From JAFAYN01 sp963733105 (GTDB taxonomy: Bacteria > Gemmatimonadota > Gemmatimonadetes > Longimicrobiales > Longimicrobiaceae), in NCBI GenBank assembly GCA_963733105.1, contig CAVTCB010000018.1:806001-870000 (forward strand): a stretch of DNA of 64,000 nucleotides. The letters are read 5' to 3'. Below are positions 28,582-37,291 of this stretch, one piece after another (positions within the stretch are counted from its first letter, which is position 1; every line of letters starts with the position of its first letter). A program made the translations under genes and the position numbers. The notes under the pieces are model-generated. The model was not told where the DNA came from and searched no databases. It worked only from the letters and a program-made list of their open reading frames with translations.

Positions 28582-29217
28582 ATGGCCCGTTATACCGGAC
28601 CCGTCTGCCGGCTGTGCCGCCGCGAAGGACAGAAGCTGTTCCTCAAGGGCACCAAGTGCTTCACGGAGAAGTGCCCGATCGAGCGCCGTCCGTACGCCCC
28701 CGGGCAGCACGGGCAGGCCGCCTCCCGCCGCCGCAAGGCGTCGGAGTACGCGCACCAGCTCCGCGAGAAGCAGAAGGTCAAGCGCATCTACGGCGTCTCC
28801 GAGAAGCCGTTCCGCAACCTGTTCGAGAAGGCCGCCCACCAGCCCGGCATCACCGGTGAGAACCTTCTGGTCGCGCTGGAGAGCCGCCTGGACAACATCG
28901 TGTACCGGATGGGCTTCGGCTCCTCCCGCAAGGAGGCCCGTCAGCTGATCCGCCACCGTCACGTCCAGGTCAACGGCGGGACCGTCGACATCCCGAGCTT
29001 CCAGGTGGCGCCGGGCGACGAGGTCCGGATCGCCGCCAAGAGCAAGGACATCCTCCCGGTGCAGGCTTCGCTCGCCGCGAAGACCAAGCCGACGACGGTG
29101 GGCTGGCTGGCGGTGGACGAGGGGACGCGGACCGGCCGGATGGTGGGGCGCCCGACGCGCGCCGACATCCCGCTCGCCGTGCAGGAGCAGCTGATCGTCG
29201 AGCTCTACAGCAAGTAA
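28582..29217 (+). CDS. rpsD: Ribosomal protein S4, zinc-binding form
   Basis: The 211-residue S4 (MARYTGPVCRLCRREGQKLF) carries four N-terminal cysteines (CRLC...C...C, within the first 31 residues), the zinc form. The S4 RNA-binding domain is LESRLDNIVYRMGFGSSRKE ARQLIRHRHVQVNG. S4 nucleates the 30S body and often represses the alpha operon. A second repeat copy lies just upstream. Confidence 0.97.
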   Translation: MARYTGPVCRLCRREGQKLFLKGTKCFTEKCPIERRPYAPGQHGQAASRRRKASEYAHQLREKQKVKRIYGVSEKPFRNLFEKAAHQPGITGENLLVALESRLDNIVYRMGFGSSRKEARQLIRHRHVQVNGGTVDIPSFQVAPGDEVRIAAKSKDILPVQASLAAKTKPTTVGWLAVDEGTRTGRMVGRPTRADIPLAVQEQLIVELYSK

Positions 29218-29227
29218 GACAGAAGAC

Positions 29228-29269
29228 CGGATCAGCGGCGGGGGCGCACAGCCTTCGCCGCTCGATCCG
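29228..29269 (+). other. Imperfect hairpin between rpsD and rpoA
   Basis: CGGATC and GCGGCG (29228-29240) pair with CGCCGC and CGATCCG (29256-29269) with small mismatches, 37 bases before the GTG start of rpoA. No U-run follows. It may set the level of rpoA relative to the ribosomal proteins; this is inference. Confidence 0.35.
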
Positions 29270-29305
29270 TCTTGCGCATCCCGTTCAGATCCCGGAGGGA
29301 TACTA

Positions 29306-30409
29306 GTGGAACTCGATCTTACCGGCCTTCAGATGCCCGGACTTCCGGAGCAGCCGCGCCAGGGCCAGATCGTCTTGCGGCCGCTGGAGCGGGGCTTCGG
29401 CCACACGCTCGGGAACACCATGCGGCGGATCCTCCTGTCCAGCCTTCGCGGCGCGGCCGTGTGGGCGTTCCGGGCGGACGGGGTCCTCCACGAGCACCAG
29501 ACCATCGCCGGTGTGGTCGAGGACGTGCACCAGGTGATCCGCAACCTCAAGTCGCTCGTCCTCAAGATGGACGACGACGTGGAGGAGGCGGTGCTCGAGC
29601 TGCGCGCCGACCAGGCCGGTCCGGTGACCGCCCGGGCGATCCGGCAGCACGCGTCGGTGCAGGTCATCAACCCCGACCACCACATCCTCGAGCTGCAGGA
29701 CGACCGCGAGCTGCGCATCGAGCTGTACGTCAACAAGGGGCGCGGCTTCGTCCTGGCGGAGCTCCACCCGGTGCCCCGCGGGATGCCGGCCGACCTGGTG
29801 CGGATCGACGCGATCTACAACCCGGTGACCCGCGCCAACTTCGTGGTGGAGGAGACGCGCGTCGGCCAGCGCACCGACTTCGACCGGCTGGTTCTCGAGG
29901 TGGAGACCAACGGCGCGGTGGACGTGCGCTCGGCGGTGCAGTACGCGGCCCGGCTCTCCATCGAGCACCTGAGCTTCCTCGCGGGCGGCAAGCCCGAGTG
30001 GTCGGATTCCCGCCAGTGGGGGAGCGACGGCTCGGTTCTCGCCGCCTCGACGCCCGACGGCCGCACGCCGGTGCCCTCGCGCATCCGCGACCTCCTCAGC
30101 CGTCCCATCGAGGACCTGACGGAGCTGAGCGTGCGCAGCCGCAACTCGCTCCAGAAGGAGAACATCCAGACGGTGCGGGACCTGGTGCAGCGGACCGAGG
30201 CGCAGATGCTGGGGATCGACAACTTCGGGAAGAAGTCGCTCCAGGAGATCAACGAGTTCCTGCTCGGGCAGGGGCTCCGCTTCGGGATCGAGTTCGAGGA
30301 AGGGGACGACGGGGCGCTCTGGTGGGCTACCGAGCAGACCGGCGGGGCGGCGGACGAGCCGGCCACCGACGGCGAGACTGACAACGGCACCGATTCCGAC
30401 AGGGAGTAG
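29306..30409 (+). CDS. rpoA: RNA polymerase alpha subunit
   Basis: The 367-residue alpha subunit starts at GTG 29306 (MELDLTGLQMPGLPEQPRQG). The N-terminal domain dimerises and carries beta and beta' (LERGFGHTLGNTMRRILLSS). The C-terminal domain (about 255-320, LTELSVRSRNSLQKENIQTV and GIDNFGKKSLQEINEFL) binds UP-elements and activators. An acidic tail of about 40 residues (TDGETDNGTDSDRE) is longer than in most species. It lies six bases before rplQ. Confidence 0.97.
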   Translation: MELDLTGLQMPGLPEQPRQGQIVLRPLERGFGHTLGNTMRRILLSSLRGAAVWAFRADGVLHEHQTIAGVVEDVHQVIRNLKSLVLKMDDDVEEAVLELRADQAGPVTARAIRQHASVQVINPDHHILELQDDRELRIELYVNKGRGFVLAELHPVPRGMPADLVRIDAIYNPVTRANFVVEETRVGQRTDFDRLVLEVETNGAVDVRSAVQYAARLSIEHLSFLAGGKPEWSDSRQWGSDGSVLAASTPDGRTPVPSRIRDLLSRPIEDLTELSVRSRNSLQKENIQTVRDLVQRTEAQMLGIDNFGKKSLQEINEFLLGQGLRFGIEFEEGDDGALWWATEQTGGAADEPATDGETDNGTDSDRE

Positions 30410-30414
30410 GACAT

Positions 30415-30774
30415 ATGCGTCACGGCAACAAGGGCCGCAAGCTCGGCCGCACCGCGGAGCACCGCGCGGCGCTGCTCCGGAACATGGCCACCAGCCTCTT
30501 CCGGCACGGCCGCATCTCCACCACCACCGAGAAGGCGAAGGAGCTGCGTCCCTTCGCGGAGCGTCTCATCACGCTCGCCAAGCGCGGCGACCTGCACGCC
30601 AAGCGCCTCGCGGCCCGGCACATCGCCGACCGCGACGTCCTGGTGTCGCTCTTCGACGCCATCGGCCCCCGCTTTGCGGAGCGGCCGGGCGGGTACACCC
30701 GGATCCTCAAGACCGGGCACCGCCAGGGCGACGGCGCCGAGATGGCGCTGATCGAGCTGGTCGACCGCGGCTGA
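30415..30774 (+). CDS. rplQ: Ribosomal protein L17
   Basis: The 119-residue L17 (MRHGNKGRKLGRTAEHRAAL) ends the alpha operon. RNMATSLFRHGRISTTTEKA KELRP and GGYTRILKTGHRQGDGAEMA are typical. A strong intrinsic terminator follows within 20 bases. Confidence 0.97.
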   Translation: MRHGNKGRKLGRTAEHRAALLRNMATSLFRHGRISTTTEKAKELRPFAERLITLAKRGDLHAKRLAARHIADRDVLVSLFDAIGPRFAERPGGYTRILKTGHRQGDGAEMALIELVDRG

Positions 30775-30792
30775 GTGAGCCGCCGGTACGGG

Positions 30793-30828
30793 AAAGGCCG
30801 GGCCTCCACGCGAGGTCCGGCCTTTTTT
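30793..30828 (+). terminator. Intrinsic terminator of the alpha operon
   Basis: A 14-bp stem (AAAGGCCGGGCCTC, 30793-30806, with GAGGTCCGGCCTTT, 30812-30825) with a five-base loop is followed by a run of Ts to 30828. It ends the 30-kb block of transcription/translation genes. Confidence 0.85.
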
Positions 30829-30847
30829 CGTGTCACCCTCGGGAATG

Positions 30848-30881
30848 AAAAAGGCCGCCCGGATCGCTCCGGACGGCCTTT
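30848..30881 (-). terminator. Intrinsic terminator of rpmB
   Basis: On the minus strand AAAGGCCGTCCGG pairs with CCGGGCGGCCTTT and continues into a T-run (CCTTTTTCATT), 32 bases after the rpmB stop. With the rplQ terminator at 30793 it separates the converging units. Confidence 0.8.
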
Positions 30882-30912
30882 CTCCGATCTGTTGGGTCGC
30901 GATCGGGACCGC

Positions 30913-31107
30913 TCAGCCCGCCTTGCGGATCTTCCCGGCCGAGATGCAGGAGGTGCAGACGCGAACGCGCTTGCGGGTCCCGTTCTCGGTGACGATGCGG
31001 GCGGACTGAAGGTTCGGCAGCCAGCGCCGCTTGGTCTTGTTGTTCGCGTGGCTGACGTTGTTCCCGCTGCGCGGGCCCTTGCCGCAAACGGCGCAGAAGC
31101 CGGCCAT
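30913..31107 (-). CDS. rpmB: Ribosomal protein L28, zinc-binding form
   Basis: The 64-residue L28 (MAGFCAVCGKGPRSGNNVSH) has NNKTKRRWLPNLQ and two CxxC pairs (CAVC near residue 5 and CTSC near 52), the zinc form. It stands alone on the minus strand, converging on rplQ, with its own promoter at 31151-31179. A TAGGAG site lies eight bases before the ATG. Confidence 0.96.
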   Translation of the reverse strand: MAGFCAVCGKGPRSGNNVSHANNKTKRRWLPNLQSARIVTENGTRKRVRVCTSCISAGKIRKAG

Positions 31108-31150
31108 CAGTCTCTCCTAGCATGTGGATCGGTTGCACGACAAGACAGCA

Positions 31151-31179
31151 AAGATACCTGTGAATCCGGCACGGGTCAA
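31151..31179 (-). promoter_or_regulatory. Sigma-70-type promoter for rpmB
   Basis: On the minus strand TTGACC (31179-31174), 17 bases, then TATCTT (31156-31151), about 44 bases before the rpmB ATG. Boxes and spacing are close to consensus. It is back to back with the gmd promoter at 31203. Confidence 0.7.
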
Positions 31180-31202
31180 GGCTTCGCCCCCGGTGTTTCG
31201 CG

Positions 31203-31231
31203 TTGACACCGCACGGGGCGGCGGATAGGTT
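31203..31231 (+). promoter_or_regulatory. Sigma-70-type promoter for gmd
   Basis: TTGACA (31203-31208), a 17-base spacer, then TAGGTT (31226-31231), about 60 bases before the gmd ATG. The -35 is a perfect consensus. It probably drives the translationally linked genes from gmd to rfbD. Confidence 0.65.
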
Positions 31232-31291
31232 TCCGGATTGCCCCGGCCCTGGCCGGACGAGACGGCCCCTGTTCCGAGTCACCCAAAGAGT

Positions 31292-32281
31292 ATGAAGACC
31301 GCGCTGATTACCGGGATCACCGGCCAGGATGGAAGCTACCTGGCGGAGTTCCTGCTGGAGAAGGGCTACAAGGTGTTCGGGCTGGTCCGGCGGAGCTCGA
31401 CGCTCAACTTCGAGCGCATCCACCACATCCAGGACCGGATCGAGCTGGTGCCCGGCGACCTGACCGACCAGAACTCCCTCCTCTACGCCCTGCAGCAGGC
31501 CCGCCCGGAGGAGGTGTACAACCTGGCGGCGCAGTCGTTCGTGCAGACCTCGTGGAACCAGCCGGTCCTCACCGGCGACGTGACGGCGCTCGGGGTGACC
31601 CGGATGCTGGAGGCGATCCGCGTCTTCGATCCCAAGATCCGCTTCTACCAGGCATCCTCCAGCGAGATGTTCGGGAAGGTGCAGGCCGTCCCCCAGAAGG
31701 AGGACACGCCCTTCTATCCCCGCTCCCCGTACGGGGTGGCCAAGGTCTACGGGCACTGGGCAGCGGTGAACTACCGCGAGAGCTACGACATGTTCGCGGT
31801 GAGCGGGATCCTCTTCAACCACGAGTCGCCGCGGCGCGGACTGGAGTTCGTCACGCGCAAGGTGACGGACGCGGTGGCGCGCATCAAGCTGGGACAGGCG
31901 AAGGAGCTGCGCCTGGGGAACCTGGACGCCCGCCGCGACTGGGGCTTCGCCGGCGACTACGTCCGCGCCATGTGGATGATGCTCCAGCAGGGCCAGCCGG
32001 ACGACTTCGTGGTCTCCACGGGGGAGACGTACAGCGTCCGCGACCTGGTGGAGGCCGCCTTCTCCTACCTGGAGCTGGACTGGGAGGAGTTCGTGGTGCA
32101 GGACCCGCGCTTCATGCGCCCGGCGGAGGTGGACCTCCTGGTGGGCGACGCCTCCAAGGCGCGCGAGGAGCTGGGGTGGGAGCCGGAGGTGGGCTTCCGC
32201 GAGCTGGTGCGGATGATGGTGGACGCCGACCTGGCGCGGCACCAGGAGCCGCAGCGGTCGGCCGTGTTCACGATGGACTGA
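31292..32281 (+). CDS. gmd: GDP-mannose 4,6-dehydratase
   Basis: The 329-residue enzyme converts GDP-D-mannose to GDP-4-keto-6-deoxymannose in the cytoplasm. The N-terminal GITGQDGSYLAEFLLEKGYK NADP-binding motif, RRSSTLNFERIHHI, the active-site S/T and YxxxK (SPYGVAKVYGHWA, near residue 150) and FNHESPRRG are typical. The start is the ATG at 31292; a longer open frame upstream overlaps the promoter. The next gene, four bases on, is a reductase that would use the product; fcl at the far end of the window is an alternative user. Confidence 0.93.
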   Translation: MKTALITGITGQDGSYLAEFLLEKGYKVFGLVRRSSTLNFERIHHIQDRIELVPGDLTDQNSLLYALQQARPEEVYNLAAQSFVQTSWNQPVLTGDVTALGVTRMLEAIRVFDPKIRFYQASSSEMFGKVQAVPQKEDTPFYPRSPYGVAKVYGHWAAVNYRESYDMFAVSGILFNHESPRRGLEFVTRKVTDAVARIKLGQAKELRLGNLDARRDWGFAGDYVRAMWMMLQQGQPDDFVVSTGETYSVRDLVEAAFSYLELDWEEFVVQDPRFMRPAEVDLLVGDASKAREELGWEPEVGFRELVRMMVDADLARHQEPQRSAVFTMD

Positions 32282-32285
32282 GGCG

Positions 32286-33242
32286 GTGCGGGTACTGGTC
32301 ACGGGCGCGGCGGGGTTCGTCGGGCAGCACCTGGTGCGGGAGCTGCTCGCGGCGGACTGCGTCGTCTACGGCGGCACCCAGGACGGCTCCCCCGCGGACG
32401 CGCGCACGCTCTCCGTGGGGGAGTGCGCGCGCGTCCGCTGGCTCGGGCTGGACGTGAGCTCGGAGGAGTCCGTCGCCTCGGCGGTCGAGGAGGCCTGCCC
32501 CGACTCCGTGTACCACCTGGCGGGGCAGGCCTCGGTCGCGGACTCGTTCTCCCGCCCGCTCGACACCTGGGACGTGAACGCCACCGGGACGCTCCGGCTG
32601 GTGTGCGCCCTCGCCGAGGGCGGCTTCCGCGACACCCGGGTGCTGCTGGCCGGCTCGGCCGAGGTGTACGGCAACGTCCCGGAGGGGGAGCAGCCGATCT
32701 CGGAGCGGCACCCGATCCGCCCCGCCACGCCGTACGCCGCGTCCAAGGCGGCCGCGGAGATGGTGGCGCTCCAGGCCAGCGCCACGGAGGGGCCGCAGGT
32801 GGTGATCGCGCGGAGCTTCAACCACACGGGGCCGGGGCAGGACAGCCGCTTCGCGCTTCCCAGCTTCGCCCACCAGCTGGTCGGGGTGCGCGCCGGGCGC
32901 TGCGACCCCACCCTCCACGTGGGGAACCTCACCGTCCGCCGCGACATCCTGGACGTGCGCGACGTGGTCCGCGCCTATCGCTGCCTGGTGGAGAAGGGCC
33001 GGGCCGGGGAGGCGTACAACGTCTGTTCCGGGGAGGCGCACCCGCTGCGCGAGATGGTGGAGGAGATGATCGAGCTGTCGGAGACCGGGGCGCGGATCGA
33101 GGTGGACGCGGATCGCTTCCGCCCCGTCGACCTCCCGCTCCTGGTGGGCGACGGGAGCCGCATGCGGGCGCTCGGCTGGAGCCCGGAGATCCCGCTCCGC
33201 CGGACCCTTTCCGACCTCCTGGCCGACGCGGAGCGGCAGTGA
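32286..33242 (+). CDS. rmd: NAD-dependent epimerase/dehydratase, probably GDP-6-deoxy-4-ketomannose reductase (Rmd-like)
   Basis: The 318-residue short-chain dehydrogenase starts at GTG 32286 (MRVLVTGAAGFVGQHLVREL) with the GxxGxxG Rossmann motif and the YxxxK pair (TPYAASKAAAEMVAL). FNHTGPGQDSRFALPSFAHQ resembles Rmd/Tld-type reductases that make GDP-D-rhamnose or GDP-6-deoxytalose. The assignment is supported by gmd lying immediately upstream; the exact sugar cannot be decided from sequence. Its stop overlaps the start of the cobA-hemD gene (GTGA). Confidence 0.75.
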   Translation: MRVLVTGAAGFVGQHLVRELLAADCVVYGGTQDGSPADARTLSVGECARVRWLGLDVSSEESVASAVEEACPDSVYHLAGQASVADSFSRPLDTWDVNATGTLRLVCALAEGGFRDTRVLLAGSAEVYGNVPEGEQPISERHPIRPATPYAASKAAAEMVALQASATEGPQVVIARSFNHTGPGQDSRFALPSFAHQLVGVRAGRCDPTLHVGNLTVRRDILDVRDVVRAYRCLVEKGRAGEAYNVCSGEAHPLREMVEEMIELSETGARIEVDADRFRPVDLPLLVGDGSRMRALGWSPEIPLRRTLSDLLADAERQ

Positions 33243-34771
33243 GCGGGGGCTCGACACCCCCGGGAACGGTCTACCTGGTGGGCGCGGGCCCGGGCGACCC
33301 CGGGCTCCTCACCCTGCGCGCGGCGGAGCTCCTGTCGCGCGCGGACGTGGTGGTCTACGACGCCCTGGTGAGCCCCGCCGTCCTGGACCGGGTCCCCGCG
33401 GACGCGGAGAGGGTGTACGTGGGGAAGCGCGGCGGGGAGCACACGCGGACGCAGGAGGAGATCAACGCCCTCCTGGTGGAGCTGGCGCGCGAGCACGCGA
33501 CCGTGGTGCGCCTCAAGGGCGGCGACCCCTACGTCTTCGGACGGGGCGGGGAGGAGGCGCTGACGCTGGTGGAGGCGGGCGTCCCCTTCGAGACCGTTCC
33601 GGGGGTGACGGCGGGGATCGCGGCGGCGGCGTACGCGGGGATCCCGGTGACGCACCGGGGGATCACCGCCAGCGTGGCCTTCGCCACCGGGCACGAGGAC
33701 CCGGAGAAGGCGGAGAGTGACCTGGACTGGGCGCAGCTCGGCCGCGGAGTGGGGACGCTGGTGTTCTACATGGGCGTGGGGCGCATGGAGGCCAACTTCG
33801 CCCGGCTGGTGGAGGCCGGGCGCTCCCCGGACACACCCGCAGCGGCGGTGGAGTGGGGGACCTACCCGCGCCAGCGGGTGGTGACCGGGACGCTGCGCAC
33901 CCTCCCTGCGCGCGTCTCGGAGGCGGGGCTGGGCGCCCCCTCGATCGTGGTGGTCGGCGAGGTGGTGGGGCTGCGGGAGCGCCTGGCCTGGTTCGAGTCG
34001 AAGCCGCTCTTCGGCCGGCGGGTGGTGGTGACCCGGGCCCGCGCCCAGGCCAGCGACTTCGCTGCGGCGCTGGAGGGGCTCGGCGCCGAGGTGGTGCAGT
34101 TTCCCACCATCCGCATCGTGGACCCTCTCGACCCGGAGCCCCTGCGCCGCGCCGCCGCGGAGGCGGACCGCTTCGACTGGATCGTCCTCACCAGCGTGAA
34201 CGGGGTGGGGCGGTTCTGGCAGGCCCTCCGCGAGGCGGGGCGCGACACGCGCTCGCTGCACGGGGTGTCGCTCTGCGCCATCGGCCCGGCGACGGGCGCG
34301 GCCATCGAGATGGAGGGCGCGCGCCCGGACCTGGTCCCGGAGCGCTTCGTCGCCGAGGCCGTGGTGGAGGCGCTGGTCGGGGAGACCGAGCTGCGGGGGA
34401 GCCGCGTCCTCCTCCCCCGCGCCGAGGAGGCGCGCTCCGTCCTCCCGGACTCGCTGCGCGCGCACGGAGCGGAGGTGGTGGAGGTGGCGGCGTACCGCAC
34501 GGTGCCCGACGCCGTGGAGGCCGGCTCGCTCCGGGAGCGGCTCCGCGCGGGGGAGATCGACCTGGTCACCTTCACCGCCAGCTCCACGGTGCGCAACTAC
34601 GTCGAGGCGATGGGGACGGAGCTGGGGCGCGCCGCGGTGGCCTCCATCGGGCCGATCACCTCCGCGACCGCCCGCGAGCTGGGGCTCCCGGTGCACGTGG
34701 AGGCCGCGGAGCACACCATCCCCGGCCTCCTCGCGGCGATCCGGGCTCATTTCGGCGCGGAGCCCGTGTGA
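33239..34771 (+). CDS. cobA-hemD: Fused uroporphyrinogen-III C-methyltransferase / uroporphyrinogen-III synthase
   Basis: The 510-residue protein starts at GTG 33239. The first half (about 8-250) is SUMT: YLVGAGPGDPGLLTLRAAEL, VRLKGGDPYVFGRGGEEA and VPGVTAGIAAAAYAGIPVTH bind S-adenosylmethionine and substrate. The second half (about 258-505) is HemD (RRVVVTRARAQASDFAAALE, IVLTSVNGVGRFW, VTFTASSTVRNYVEA). It therefore closes and methylates the tetrapyrrole ring, feeding heme and siroheme/cobalamin. Such fusions are known in Firmicutes and others. Its context is odd: it overlaps the Rmd-like gene before it and the Wzi-like gene after it, with hemB one gene further; hemA, hemC and hemL are not in the window. 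Confidence 0.93.
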   Translation: MSGGSTPPGTVYLVGAGPGDPGLLTLRAAELLSRADVVVYDALVSPAVLDRVPADAERVYVGKRGGEHTRTQEEINALLVELAREHATVVRLKGGDPYVFGRGGEEALTLVEAGVPFETVPGVTAGIAAAAYAGIPVTHRGITASVAFATGHEDPEKAESDLDWAQLGRGVGTLVFYMGVGRMEANFARLVEAGRSPDTPAAAVEWGTYPRQRVVTGTLRTLPARVSEAGLGAPSIVVVGEVVGLRERLAWFESKPLFGRRVVVTRARAQASDFAAALEGLGAEVVQFPTIRIVDPLDPEPLRRAAAEADRFDWIVLTSVNGVGRFWQALREAGRDTRSLHGVSLCAIGPATGAAIEMEGARPDLVPERFVAEAVVEALVGETELRGSRVLLPRAEEARSVLPDSLRAHGAEVVEVAAYRTVPDAVEAGSLRERLRAGEIDLVTFTASSTVRNYVEAMGTELGRAAVASIGPITSATARELGLPVHVEAAEHTIPGLLAAIRAHFGAEPV

Positions 34772-36306
34772 TCACCGGCCGCGCCGTCCTGCTGGCGCTG
34801 GCGCTCGCCGTCGCGCCGGGTCTCACCGCCCGCGCCTCCGCGCAGGAGCCCGCCGCTCCCGCGCTCCCCGGCTCGCCCTCGCTCGCCGCGGACCACTGGG
34901 CCGTGCGTGCGGCGGCGCGCACCGAGGCGATGGGGCTGGTCGCGCGGTACCTCCCCGCCCAGCGCTCCGTGCCGCTCGCGGCGGTCGCGTCGGCGCTCGC
35001 ACAGGCCGCCGCGCGCGCGCCCGGCGAGAGGCCCGCGGCGGAGGCCCTGACGCGCGGGTGGTGGGACCGCTTCTCCGAGGAGTTCCCGGGGATGGCCGCC
35101 CGCTTCGGCGGCGAGGGCGAGCCCCTGGTGCTGGGAGGCGCGGCCGGCGCCGGCTACCGGGCCGAGACGGGGAGGGTCGAGGCGGGGGCGGGCCTCTTCC
35201 AGCGTCGCAGCGGCCCCACCGCCCTCCCGGACGATCGCGGCGCCGCGCTGGACGCCTCGGTGTCCCTCCTCCCGGCCCGCTTCCTGGGGGTGCGCGCGGC
35301 GCCCGGGATGGGCCCGGAGCGGCCGGAAAGGGGGCGCTGGGACGTGACGCTCGGGTGGCGCTCCCTGGCGCTCTCCGCGGGCGAGCAGCCGGTGGGGTAC
35401 ACGGCGGGCCTGAGCGGCGGGGTGATCCTTTCCGGGACCACGCGGATGCCACGCGTCGAGGTGCAGACCGCGCGCCCGGTGAGCCTCCCGGGGGTGCTCC
35501 GCCACCTGGGTCCGACCTCGTTCCACACCTTCGGGACCCGCTTCTCGGAGGAGCGCCAGCCGGGCGACCCCTGGCTCTGGGGGATGCGGGCGGCGGTCCG
35601 GCCGCATCCGCGCCTGACGGTGGCGGTGAACCGCGCCTCCGTCTTCGGCGGCGACAGCATCTCGACCCCGGTCACGGCCGCGAACCTGGCGCGGATGCTG
35701 ATCGGCACGCTCTCCCTGGACTTCGAGAACCAGCTCGTCTCCACCGACTTCCGGTTCCGCCTCCCCACGGAGCGGGTGCTTCCCCTGACCGCCTACCTGG
35801 AGTGGGGCGCGGAGGACGCGGCGGGGGCCTGGTGGGACGTCCCCGGGACGGTGCTCGGGGTCCTCGTGCCCGCCCTCCCGCGGCTTCCGCAGGTGGCCCT
35901 GGGAGCGGAGTGGACCCGCCTGCCGCCGGAGTGCTGCGGGAACCCGCCCTGGTATCTCCACACCGCCTTCCCCGGCGGATGGACGTGGGAGGGGCGCCCC
36001 CTGGGACACCCGCTGGGCGGGGAGGGGGAGGAGCTCCTGGTGTACGGGAGCGGTGACTTCCTGGACGCGCGTCTCCGCGTGGACGCCCGCGCATTCGCCC
36101 GCGAGCGAGGCGACCGGGGTTACCGCCCGCCCAGGTGGTCCGGGAACCTGTACGCGCCGGACCGCGCGGGGACGAGCTTCGGGGGGGACGTGAGTGCCGC
36201 CTGGAGGCTCGCCCCGCGCTCGGACCTCCGGCTTTCCCTGCAGAGAGAATCCGGAGACGGCTGGACCCGGCAGGGGTTCGAGGCCGCCGTCTCCTTCCTG
36301 TTCTGA
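34768..36306 (+). CDS. Wzi-like outer-membrane capsule-assembly protein (copy 1)
   Basis: The 512-residue protein starts at GTG 34768, overlapping the hemD stop, with a signal peptide (hydrophobic to about residue 25, TARASAQ cleavage region). The mature part is rich in alternating beta-strand patterns and ends ...GFEAAVSFLF with a terminal phenylalanine, the usual outer-membrane barrel ending. TRFSEERQPGDPWLWGMRAAVRP, ENQLVSTDFRFRLP and TAYLEWGAEDAAGAWW fit the Wzi family, which anchors capsule at the surface. Two more Wzi-like proteins are at 49037 and 55419; this copy is the most divergent, lacking their WAGRG motif. It lies between two heme genes, which may be chance. Function by family only. 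Confidence 0.65.
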   Translation: MITGRAVLLALALAVAPGLTARASAQEPAAPALPGSPSLAADHWAVRAAARTEAMGLVARYLPAQRSVPLAAVASALAQAAARAPGERPAAEALTRGWWDRFSEEFPGMAARFGGEGEPLVLGGAAGAGYRAETGRVEAGAGLFQRRSGPTALPDDRGAALDASVSLLPARFLGVRAAPGMGPERPERGRWDVTLGWRSLALSAGEQPVGYTAGLSGGVILSGTTRMPRVEVQTARPVSLPGVLRHLGPTSFHTFGTRFSEERQPGDPWLWGMRAAVRPHPRLTVAVNRASVFGGDSISTPVTAANLARMLIGTLSLDFENQLVSTDFRFRLPTERVLPLTAYLEWGAEDAAGAWWDVPGTVLGVLVPALPRLPQVALGAEWTRLPPECCGNPPWYLHTAFPGGWTWEGRPLGHPLGGEGEELLVYGSGDFLDARLRVDARAFARERGDRGYRPPRWSGNLYAPDRAGTSFGGDVSAAWRLAPRSDLRLSLQRESGDGWTRQGFEAAVSFLF

Positions 36307-36313
36307 CCCGCTG

Positions 36314-37291
36314 ATGGCCGCATTTCCCGTTTCACGACCTCGCCGCCTGCGCCGCACGGAATCGCTCCGCGCCCTGTCGCGCGAGACGTCCGTGGGCGTC
36401 GAGCACCTGATCCAGCCCCTCTTCGTCGTCCCGGGAGAAGGGGTGCGGCGCCCGGTCTCGTCCATGCCCGGGGTGGAGCAGACCTCCGTGGACCAGGCCG
36501 TGGAGGATGCCCGCGAGATCGCCGGGCTGGGAATCCCGGCCGTGCTGCTCTTCGGTATCCCCGAGTCCAAGGACGAGACCGGCTCCTCCGGCTGGGCCGA
36601 CGACGGGGTCGTCCAGCAGGCGGTGCGCGCCATCAAGCGCGAGGTCCCGGGGCTCCTGGTCGTCACCGACGTGTGCCTGTGCGAGTACACCTCGCACGGG
36701 CACTGCGGGGTGCTGCAGGGCGAGGAGGTGCACAACGACGCCACCCTCCCCTACCTGGCCCGCATGGCGGTGTCGCACGCCGCCGCCGGTGCCGACGTGG
36801 TCGCGCCCTCGGACATGATGGACGGCCGGGTGGGGGTCATCCGGGGCGCCCTGGACCAGGCCGGCTACGGCGACGTCCCCATCCTCGCCTACTCCGCCAA
36901 GTACGCGTCGGCGTTCTACGGCCCCTTCCGGGAGGCCGCCGAGAGCGCGCCGCAGTTCGGGGACCGCAGGGCCTACCAGATGGACCCGGCCAATGCCGAG
37001 GAGGGAGTCCGCGAGGCCCTCCAGGACGTGGAGGAGGGCGCCGACATGGTGATGGTGAAGCCCGCGCTGGCCTACCTGGACGTGATCCACCGGGTCAAGG
37101 AGCGCACCGGCTTCCCGCTGGTGGCCTACCACGTTTCCGGGGAGTACGCCATGGTCGTCGCGGCCGGGGAGCGGGGGTGGATCGACACCGACCGGGCCAT
37201 GCGCGAGGTGCTCCTCTCCATCCGCCGCGCAGGCGCCGACCGGATCATCACCTACTACGCCCGGCAGTTCGCGCGGGGAGTGGCCGGATGA
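36314..37291 (+). CDS. hemB: Delta-aminolevulinic acid dehydratase (porphobilinogen synthase)
   Basis: The 325-residue enzyme condenses two 5-aminolevulinate molecules to porphobilinogen. The active-site zinc cysteines (VCLCEYTSHGHCGVL), the two Schiff-base lysines (AYSAKYASAFYGPF and MVMVKPALAYLD), APSDMMDGRVGVIR and YHVSGEYAM are all present. The start at 36314 lies seven bases after the Wzi-like gene, and its stop overlaps rfbD (ATGA). It belongs with the cobA-hemD fusion 1.5 kb upstream. Confidence 0.97.
   Translation: MAAFPVSRPRRLRRTESLRALSRETSVGVEHLIQPLFVVPGEGVRRPVSSMPGVEQTSVDQAVEDAREIAGLGIPAVLLFGIPESKDETGSSGWADDGVVQQAVRAIKREVPGLLVVTDVCLCEYTSHGHCGVLQGEEVHNDATLPYLARMAVSHAAAGADVVAPSDMMDGRVGVIRGALDQAGYGDVPILAYSAKYASAFYGPFREAAESAPQFGDRRAYQMDPANAEEGVREALQDVEEGADMVMVKPALAYLDVIHRVKERTGFPLVAYHVSGEYAMVVAAGERGWIDTDRAMREVLLSIRRAGADRIITYYARQFARGVAG

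Noticed and set aside
32423..33238. N-terminal extension of the cobA-hemD fusion
   Set aside because: The upstream frame overlaps the Rmd-like gene and is Arg/Gly/Ala-rich shadow; SUMT homology begins only after 33239.
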